DNA from: Bacteroides neonati
GTDB taxonomy: Bacteria; Bacteroidota; Bacteroidia; Bacteroidales; Bacteroidaceae
Length of the DNA: 64,000 bases
Direction of reading: 5' to 3'
NCBI RefSeq assembly: GCF_000499785.1
Contig: NZ_HG726019.1
Location: 692,645 to 756,644 of the forward strand
Each line of letters opens with the position of its first letter. Within the stretch, counting starts at the first letter, position 1. A program made the position numbers and the translations under genes. This document shows, piece by piece, positions 57,974-64,000 of the stretch. The notes under the pieces are model-generated. The model saw only the letters and a list, made by a program, of their open reading frames with translations, searched no databases and was not told where the DNA came from.

Positions 57974-59653
57974 ATGAAACTAAAGAAATATATTACTTTT
58001 CTGGCTGCTATGGCTATATTGAGCGGTTGTGATTTTCTGGAGTTCGACGAATCACAAGGGCTTAATAAGAATCAAGCTTATGCAACTTTTGAAAATATTC
58101 AGAAGCAGGCTACGGCCATCTATCGCAAACTGTCGTCCGACTATGGTGTTATTGGTGGTGCATTACGCGAATCGGCTACGGATAATGCAATGTATACTGA
58201 AAAAAGTAATGCCGTGAATGATGTGTACACCAACAAATGGAGCTCGATTAACTTAATTGATAATCAGTGGGGAGGTTATTATGAGCTGATTCACGATGTG
58301 AACCTCTTTTTGGAGAACTATACGGAGGAAGCACTCGACATCTACAAGTGGGATAAAAATTTTAAAGATGATTTGACAAAGGTACGTATGGCATTGAAAG
58401 AAGTGAAAGTTTTGCGTGCTCTCTATCATTTTGAATTAGCCAAACGTTATGGAGACATCCCTTTGGTACTGAAAACCTATAAATTGAATGAAATTAACGA
58501 CGTAAAGAAATCGTCTTTTCAAGATGTAATCGACTATATTGATCAAGAATGTGCTACGCAGGCTCCAGAACTTCCAGTGTCATTCAATGATTTTGTCGGT
58601 AAAGAGGTTGGTCGCGTGAACCGTGGCGCCGCTTATGTCATCCGTGCTCGTGCATTGCTTTATGCTGCCAGTCCGTTGTTCAACAAGGACAACAACACGG
58701 AACTTTGGAAAAAAGCGGCTGATGCTGCATACGAAGTAATCAAACTGAATACCTATCGATTGGAAAAGATTGACAAAGATCCGTTGTGGAATAAAAGCGG
58801 TAACGATGTTTTGCCTTCCAAACAATTAATTTTTGAAACGCGTGGTAGTACAAATAACTCTTTTGAGAAGAATAATCTGCCAGTCGGTGGTTTCGGAGTA
58901 GTGTCGCTTGGCCGAAATGTTCCGACACAAAACTTGGTGGACGAATATGAAATGGCAGACGGTGTTCCGTTTGACTGGAACAATCCAGATCATGTAGCTA
59001 ATATGTATTATAATGCAAGTGGAAAGGCTACTCGTGACCCTCGTCTTTATCAGAATGTGTTGTGTAACGGCCGAACCTTTATGAAGATTAAGTTGGAAAC
59101 TTACGAAGGTGGTAAAAATGGTGTTCCATTGGATGGTGCCACTACTACAGGCTATTATTTAAAGAAGTTGGTAGATGAAACGGTATCTTTGGATCCGGTG
59201 AAGCCGATTTCCAAGCCTCACCATTTTCCGACTTATCGTTACGCCGAAGTTTTACTGAACTATGCTGAAGCTATGAATGAGTGGAAAGGACCTGACTATA
59301 CGGATGCCACTCATCCGCTTTCTGCCCGTGATGCGTTAAATCAAGTTCGTTTGGCTGCGAATATGAAAGAGGTAGTTGCCGTCAATCAAACCGAATTTCG
59401 AGTGAAGGTACGTAAGGAACGTCGCATTGAACTGGCTTTCGAAGATCACCGCTTTTGGGATATTAGACGATGGAAAGAAGGTAAACTTGTGCAAAATATC
59501 TACGGTGTGAAAATACAGAATGACAATGGAATACTCTTATACAAAAAAGAAAAGGTACAAGAACGTGTTTGGGATGACAGAATGTATCTATATCCTATCC
59601 CCCAAAATGAAATTTATGTGAATAATAACTTAACACAAAATCCAGGATGGTAA
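57974..59653 (+). CDS. SusD/RagB glycan-binding lipoprotein of the GAG locus, pair 2
   Basis: Lipoprotein of 559 residues (ILSGC). Typical SusD segments are LRALYHFELAKRYGDIPLV, YRYAEVLLNYAEAMNEW, RKERRIELAFEDHRFWDIRRW and the C-terminal MYLYPIPQNEI. It partners the SusC at 54962. A strong terminator-like hairpin starts 34 bases after its stop, so the two lyase-region genes downstream may receive only part of the transcription or have their own promoter. Confidence 0.93.
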   Translation: MKLKKYITFLAAMAILSGCDFLEFDESQGLNKNQAYATFENIQKQATAIYRKLSSDYGVIGGALRESATDNAMYTEKSNAVNDVYTNKWSSINLIDNQWGGYYELIHDVNLFLENYTEEALDIYKWDKNFKDDLTKVRMALKEVKVLRALYHFELAKRYGDIPLVLKTYKLNEINDVKKSSFQDVIDYIDQECATQAPELPVSFNDFVGKEVGRVNRGAAYVIRARALLYAASPLFNKDNNTELWKKAADAAYEVIKLNTYRLEKIDKDPLWNKSGNDVLPSKQLIFETRGSTNNSFEKNNLPVGGFGVVSLGRNVPTQNLVDEYEMADGVPFDWNNPDHVANMYYNASGKATRDPRLYQNVLCNGRTFMKIKLETYEGGKNGVPLDGATTTGYYLKKLVDETVSLDPVKPISKPHHFPTYRYAEVLLNYAEAMNEWKGPDYTDATHPLSARDALNQVRLAANMKEVVAVNQTEFRVKVRKERRIELAFEDHRFWDIRRWKEGKLVQNIYGVKIQNDNGILLYKKEKVQERVWDDRMYLYPIPQNEIYVNNNLTQNPGW

Positions 59654-59687
59654 AATCATCTACAAGACTTTTAATAAAGAATTAGTG

Positions 59688-59735
59688 ATGAAAGGTAAAG
59701 AGAGGGATTGTGAGATTCTTCTCTTTACCTTTCAT
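59688..59735 (+). terminator. Terminator-like hairpin between susD and the lyase genes
   Basis: A 16-bp perfect stem (59688-59703 with 59720-59735) and a 16-base loop, followed by GTATTTTTTAT, looks like a full intrinsic terminator placed inside the polysaccharide locus. Confidence 0.75.
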
Positions 59736-59761
59736 TGTATTTTTTATAATATCAATTTATA

Positions 59762-60889
59762 ATGAATCATTATGCAGAAAAAACAATTATACTTTTTCTT
59801 TTGATTTGTACGCCTATGTTGTCCATGACACAAGAGAAAGAAATGAAATTTGCTTTTCACAATTATAACCGTTATTATGGTGAAGCTCGTCAAAAGAAGG
59901 ATGATGTGAAAGGTGAAGCGATGCTGATATTACGAGATACTTTTGCAAAAAATCCTTATAGGTATCATTCTATGAGTACGGACTTAACAGTGCAGGAGTG
60001 TCTGGAACAATTGGATGCGAATGGAGTATTTTTAGGGTTGAAAGATTTGGAGGAAGGTTTACGAAAAAATGGGGGCTTTCAGAAGATATCTTCAAGTTCG
60101 CAAAACAAAATAGGCCTATTCCTTACAGATGCTTTTAATCGTATTTGGAAAATAGCAGATACTTATCGTAAAGGAATGATATCTGAGGAACAGGCACTTT
60201 CAAACAAAGTGTTGAAAGCTATCCTCCATTACGGCACTATTGAAGCCGGAAGACCAAATGATGGTCCTCGTTTGCATACTTCTTGTTTTGCTATGCCGAC
60301 AGTAGCCTCCAATATATATTTCTGTTTCCTAAAACAGATGGATAAGGCAGAAAATGGACAAGGAGAAGATTTACTAAAAGAAGCTTGTGTTATGCTGAAA
60401 GTTATTGGACTGCAAGCCTGGACACAACCTTTGCGACATGACGAAACAGATCTAAATGTAGTTTCAATTCCTCGTTTTCGTAATCACGTATGGTGGGTGG
60501 GTGGTAATGCGTTGGGGTATCGTTCCTTGTTGCCGATAGCTGCCATGTATAGTTCTATTCCGATGATAGATTTGTTATCAGAAGTTTGTCAAAAGGATTG
60601 GTATTATTATAAAGGCTACAACAAGCAGATGAGCATCACATTTGACGAGCAGGGTAATTCTTATCTTGAAAAAACACCTGGTATGTACTGCACCCTAAGT
60701 GATAAAACCGGTAGCGAATGGAAAAAGTTCAGCTCTACTTTCTATATTCTCGAAAACATACTGCTAATGTTGCAGTTCAAGTTGCACACATCAGGTAATG
60801 TAGGTCACGTACCTGGTTTCAAACTTACCGATAAGAGTAACGTAGATTTCTGGATTGACGAAATCGCTCTTTCAGAAGCAGAAGATTAA
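59762..60889 (+). CDS. Secreted helical protein of unknown function beside the PL8 lyase
   Basis: I do not recognise a named family for this 375-residue protein. It has a signal peptide (IILFLLICTPMLSMTQ, residues 9-24), then a mostly helical chain. The segments GPRLHTSCFAMPTVASNIY and RNHVWWVGGNALGYRSLLPIAAMY look like parts of an alpha/alpha toroid of the kind found at the start of GAG lyases. It stops at FWIDEIALSEAED with no beta-sandwich half, and no continuation is seen in another frame. It could be a truncated lyase, a toroid-only lyase or a binding protein. The PL8 gene starts 19 bp later, so both are probably co-expressed. Base composition is AT-rich like the SusC/SusD genes upstream. 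Confidence 0.75.
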   Translation: MNHYAEKTIILFLLICTPMLSMTQEKEMKFAFHNYNRYYGEARQKKDDVKGEAMLILRDTFAKNPYRYHSMSTDLTVQECLEQLDANGVFLGLKDLEEGLRKNGGFQKISSSSQNKIGLFLTDAFNRIWKIADTYRKGMISEEQALSNKVLKAILHYGTIEAGRPNDGPRLHTSCFAMPTVASNIYFCFLKQMDKAENGQGEDLLKEACVMLKVIGLQAWTQPLRHDETDLNVVSIPRFRNHVWWVGGNALGYRSLLPIAAMYSSIPMIDLLSEVCQKDWYYYKGYNKQMSITFDEQGNSYLEKTPGMYCTLSDKTGSEWKKFSSTFYILENILLMLQFKLHTSGNVGHVPGFKLTDKSNVDFWIDEIALSEAED

Positions 60890-60908
60890 TCACCAAAAAA
60901 AACAATAT

Positions 60909-63140
60909 ATGAACACTTTAAACAGATTACTAAGACGGGTGCTGATACTAGCTCTGTCACTGATTGTCCCCTTTAGTATCCTTGCATTTAATGGATGTAT
61001 CGATAAATCGGTCATCGATGATATATACATCGATAAACCGGATATTCCGGAAGAACCGGGTAAGATAGAAAAAGACCCTGATTTTATAGCTACCTGCCAT
61101 AAAATCATCGAAAACATTGTAAAAGAAGAGACTGGCGGTTTGGACATCAACTCACTCGATAAAGCAGTAGAAGACAATCTGAAAAAGTTGAATCCTGACG
61201 GTTCCGTGAAAGGTTTGGATTATACTGTTTACGAAAATAACGAGTGGAACCTGCGTACACATTTCGATGTGCTACTCTCTATGGCTAAAGCTTTTGCTTT
61301 GCCCAAAAGCAAATACTACAAGGATATGGTTTTACTCGAACGTATTGCCGATGGTCTTATTTATTGGGACGATGCCAACCCCAAAGCTGCCAACTGGTGG
61401 AACATACAAGTCGGTATAGCCAAACCGTTGGGTGTGATTTTAGCACTCACTCGCTCAGGTGAAGATCCTAAATTGAGTAGTAAAGTCCTAGGTAGAATGG
61501 TAAGATACATGCAATTGAATTGTGGTGACGTAACCAAGCAAACGGGTGCCAATGCTATCGATATAGCTTTACATTGGATTTGCCGAGGTGCGGTGTGGGA
61601 AGACCAAAACACCTTAAATACCGGCTTGCAAGAAGCATTCAAGCAACTGAATCGTGTGAGTAGTAATCAAGAAGGGATTCAATATGACGATTGTTTCTTC
61701 CAGCATGGTCCACAGCTTTATATCGGGGGATACGGTACTGTATTCTTAGATGGTATACTTAAAATCGTACAATATGCCAACGGCAGTAAATTCGCTTTGG
61801 CAGGTGAACAACTCGCCACTTTCCAGAATTTGGTAAAGGGTATCATGCTGAAAAGTCTACGTGGGAAGAGCGAACTGTTTAATGAGATGGGACGCAGTGT
61901 AAGTCGGCCAGAGGCTTCTGACACTCGCTTCTGGCTCGGACGGTTGGACAAACTGGCTGAGGCAGATCCCGCTAACGCTTCAGTTTATCAGAAAAACAAA
62001 ACATGGATTGAAACTAAAAACTATAGCGGTGCCGAAGAGTCATTAACCCAATACTTTGTAGGCGACTTCACTCTCTATCAAGGACCTGCTTACACCATGA
62101 GTGTGCGCTCAGTTTCAAGTCGTACTTCTCGTTGCGAAACCGGTGGTAATGGAGAAAACTTGAAAGGTTACTACATTTCAGACGGTTCTACCGCCATACA
62201 GCGTACCGGTGAGGAATATTTTGACATCTACCCCGTGTGGGATTGGAATATGGTACCCGGTGTAACCGCACTTCACCAAAAAACGACGCCTAAGGGTAAG
62301 GATTGGGGGCAATTGGGCAATACCAACTTCACCGGTGGCGTAAGCAATGGGAAAATTGGGAATTCGGTTTATAAGGTAGATAATAGTAACGATAAACTTG
62401 ACTTGAAAGCCAATAAATCGTGGTTCTTCTGGGGTAAAGAAGTGGTGGCCATGGGTAGCGGTATCACTTCAAAAGCGACCGAGGAGGTACGTACATCGGT
62501 CAACCAATGTTTATACAAATCCGGTGCAAGCTACTTGGCAGACGATATTAAAACACCTGTAAACTTAAACAGCGCAATAGCCAATAAAAACATTAGGGCC
62601 ATTTGGAACGATGGGATAGCTTACTTCTTTCCCGATGGGCAAAAGGTAAATATTACCGCTCAAAATAAGACTGAAAACTGGAAAACTATCAATACCACTA
62701 AAAACAAAATACAAAACATGGATGTGCTTACCCTTTGGTTAGGTCACGGTGCAAACCCCTCACAATCCACCTATAGTTATGTCATTGTCCCAGGTATGAG
62801 CGAGGCAGAAATACAAACTTACAAAGTGAAGTCAGAGATTTTAGCCAATCAAGAGGGTCTGCATGCTGTACGCAACGATGGTGTGACGCAAATTGCATTC
62901 TTTTCAGCTGGTACATTGACCACCGACGAACTAGAACTCACTGTCGACAAACCTTGTGTGATGATTGTTAAGCCCACAAACAATGGTGCCAATATAGAGG
63001 TGGCAGATCCTAGCCACTCACTGAAAGAGTTGACTATCATCTTAAAGAGTGGAAACAAACAAACCTCACGAAATACAACTGTATTTGCCTCCGACGGTAC
63101 TCGCAAAGGTCAGACACATAGCCTGAACCTCACATTCTAA
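60909..63140 (+). CDS. PL8 polysaccharide lyase, chondroitin AC / hyaluronate lyase type
   Basis: Cuts chondroitin sulfate or hyaluronan by beta-elimination. The 743-residue chain starts at MNTLNRLLRR and has a probable lipoprotein signal (Cys30 in LAFNGC, not an ideal lipobox). The helical toroid has Asn215 (TGANAID), His266 and Tyr275 (FFQHGPQLYIGGYG, 9 apart), Arg329 and Arg333 (GRSVSRPE) and Glu410 (SRCETGG). These spacings agree with Asn175, His225, Tyr234, Arg288, Arg292 and Glu371 of the Flavobacterium chondroitin AC lyase. A beta-sandwich half follows and the length is normal. It differs from the ABC-type lyase at 10038, so the two probably split the work between chain types. Confidence 0.92.
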   Translation: MNTLNRLLRRVLILALSLIVPFSILAFNGCIDKSVIDDIYIDKPDIPEEPGKIEKDPDFIATCHKIIENIVKEETGGLDINSLDKAVEDNLKKLNPDGSVKGLDYTVYENNEWNLRTHFDVLLSMAKAFALPKSKYYKDMVLLERIADGLIYWDDANPKAANWWNIQVGIAKPLGVILALTRSGEDPKLSSKVLGRMVRYMQLNCGDVTKQTGANAIDIALHWICRGAVWEDQNTLNTGLQEAFKQLNRVSSNQEGIQYDDCFFQHGPQLYIGGYGTVFLDGILKIVQYANGSKFALAGEQLATFQNLVKGIMLKSLRGKSELFNEMGRSVSRPEASDTRFWLGRLDKLAEADPANASVYQKNKTWIETKNYSGAEESLTQYFVGDFTLYQGPAYTMSVRSVSSRTSRCETGGNGENLKGYYISDGSTAIQRTGEEYFDIYPVWDWNMVPGVTALHQKTTPKGKDWGQLGNTNFTGGVSNGKIGNSVYKVDNSNDKLDLKANKSWFFWGKEVVAMGSGITSKATEEVRTSVNQCLYKSGASYLADDIKTPVNLNSAIANKNIRAIWNDGIAYFFPDGQKVNITAQNKTENWKTINTTKNKIQNMDVLTLWLGHGANPSQSTYSYVIVPGMSEAEIQTYKVKSEILANQEGLHAVRNDGVTQIAFFSAGTLTTDELELTVDKPCVMIVKPTNNGANIEVADPSHSLKELTIILKSGNKQTSRNTTVFASDGTRKGQTHSLNLTF

Positions 63141-63220
63141 CAGATATGTAAGCAAACGACTCTTTAATAAGACGTGTCCTTACCCATTGTTCTATATCTT
63201 AAGGAAAAGCAAAGGAACAG

Positions 63221-63258
63221 AAATAGGCTGAATTTCAAGAGAGGGATTCAGCCTATTT
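63221..63258 (+). terminator. Terminator after the PL8 lyase
   Basis: Perfect 13-bp stem (63221-63233 with 63246-63258) with a 12-base loop, about 80 bases after the lyase stop. Confidence 0.7.
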
Positions 63259-63289
63259 GATAAATATGTAAAAGGTTTAACGGACACCA

Positions 63290-63653
63290 ATAATCCATTA
63301 CAAATATTCAAACACAGAAGTGATAGTAAGTGCCATCCGTCAGGAACTCTCCGAGCAGTTGGATATAGATTCTCTTCAGCAGATTCGATGTGAGTACTGG
63401 AAACCTTATATGAATAACCTTCATGTCTGCATGACCGATGCCACCTGCTATGAAAGCTATATGCTGAACCTCTTTCAAGGCTTTCAATGAAGGGATACGT
63501 CTGAAAGACTGTATTCGGTTACAACAGAGACTCACAAAGACCCGTGTTAAAGCTCTCGGAGCTGATTCTATCTATGCCAACAATGAAAATCGTAAGTTTT
63601 GTACCCAATATGGCATTGCCACTTCGTTTGTACGAAAAGGAAGAGCGGCTTAA
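63290..63653 (+). pseudogene. Decayed transposase remnant (IS1182/IS5-like)
   Basis: Two blocks of typical transposase sequence survive in different frames. The first reads IRQELSEQLDIDSLQQ and HVCMTDATCYESYM (from about 63290, ending in a stop at 63488-63490). The second reads RLTKTRVKALGADSIYANN and KFCTQYGIATSFVRKGRAA (63486-63653). The central part of the protein is missing, so there was an internal deletion. The family is assigned by memory of Bacteroides transposases with this MTDATCYES motif. No terminal repeats were found. Confidence 0.7.
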
Positions 63654-63742
63654 ATTGATTCCGGAAGAAAATGGGAGAAGAAGAGAGAGCTTCTTCAAAA
63701 CCAGCATGTCTGTATGTCTGCTTTTTTGTCAAAAAGAAGAGA

Positions 63743-63916
63743 AAACAGAAAGGCTTCACTTGCTCTATCATTTTGCAAGTGAAGCCGTAACTATGGGGCT
63801 AAAAAATAATTAAGGTCAATATAGATCTGATTCTCTACTTTACTTCGATAGTCATTTCCTTCAAGACTACTTTACTACCATCTACGTTGGCATTGCCAGC
63901 CAGAAAGCTTACCGTA
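63743..63916. repeat. Direct repeat, copy 2 (copy 1 at 46567-46740)
   Basis: Includes the hairpin at 63752-63786 and the 3' end of the minus-strand gene. The part outside the gene is almost identical to copy 1, while the coding part is more diverged. Confidence 0.9.
63752..63786. terminator. Terminator (repeat copy 2)
   Basis: Same 12-bp stem as at 46576-46610 (63752-63763 with 63775-63786). Here it ends transcription of the minus-strand gene that enters from beyond the window. Confidence 0.7.
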
Positions 63917-64000
63917 TATCTGCCCGGAGTGTTAAATGTATAGCTATAGCTTGTTATGGTTCTATTGATATCTTTAATAGCCTCGCCGGTATCGGGGGGA
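63835..64000 (-). CDS. 3' end of a gene for a secreted beta-sandwich protein (runs off the window)
   Basis: Only the last 55 codons are inside the window. The minus-strand translation includes SYSYTFNTPGRYTVSFLAGN and ends KEMTIEVK. It looks like the final strands of an Ig- or PKD-like domain, common at the C-terminus of Bacteroides surface lipoproteins. No family can be named from this much. A decayed copy of the same end lies at 46659-46745. Confidence 0.7.
   Translation of the reverse strand, partial: PPDTGEAIKDINRTITSYSYTFNTPGRYTVSFLAGNANVDGSKVVLKEMTIEVK

Noticed and set aside
60855..60908. Upstream in-frame start for the PL8 lyase, overlapping the preceding gene
   Set aside because: It would add charged residues before the signal peptide. 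The ATG at 60909 gives a normal secretion signal.

Overview
The window looks like chromosome of a gut-type Bacteroides (or close Bacteroidales relative). The support is several SusC/SusD outer-membrane nutrient-uptake pairs, two hybrid two-component regulators with sensor kinase, receiver and AraC-type DNA-binding region in one chain, many secreted or lipoprotein glycan-degrading enzymes, and gene starts preceded by the Bacteroidetes -7 box TAnnTTTG. No rRNA, tRNA or CRISPR array was seen.

Layout. (1) 1-7388: a glycan-uptake operon with a SusC that carries an N-terminal STN signalling domain, a SusD and a family GH20 hexosaminidase; its sigma/anti-sigma pair would lie upstream of the window. 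(2) 7621-9936: a short protein resembling only the N-terminal domain of a SNF2-type helicase, then cysS. (3) 10038-15662, minus strand: a compact operon for chondroitin/dermatan sulfate or hyaluronan breakdown (GH88 unsaturated glucuronyl hydrolase, serine-type sulfatase, ABC-type PL8 lyase). (4) 15799-18916: a hotdog thioesterase, a DUF3108 protein and an Ig-like lipoprotein. (5) 19021-33110: a second polysaccharide locus with divergent hybrid regulator, SusC, SusD, GH88, DUF2264 protein and GH3; its substrate is unclear and it has no endo-acting enzyme. (6) 33453-39922: a tripartite RND efflux operon followed by an lpxA-type acyltransferase. (7) 40098-63140: a third locus, with a CBM9-like protein facing a hybrid regulator, a serine-type sulfatase, a truncated SusC, a full SusC, an intact IS982-like insertion, a SusD, a second SusC/SusD pair, an unrecognised 375-residue secreted protein and an AC-type PL8 lyase. 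(8) 63141-64000: a terminator, a decayed transposase, and the 3' end of a minus-strand gene whose tail is duplicated 17,176 bp upstream.

Regions 3 and 7 together hold a nearly complete glycosaminoglycan pathway. Region 7 can sense, bind and import oligosaccharides and cut chains outside the cell. Region 3 supplies the ABC-type lyase, a sulfatase and the GH88 that splits unsaturated disaccharides. From memory, this gene content resembles the chondroitin/hyaluronan locus of B. thetaiotaomicron, but here the two parts are about 25 kb apart. The most notable structures are the IS with perfect terminal repeats and target duplication between susC and susD, the half-length SusC that ends in an inverted repeat, the 17-kb-spaced repeat that brackets the accessory part of region 7, and the unrecognised gene next to the PL8 lyase.
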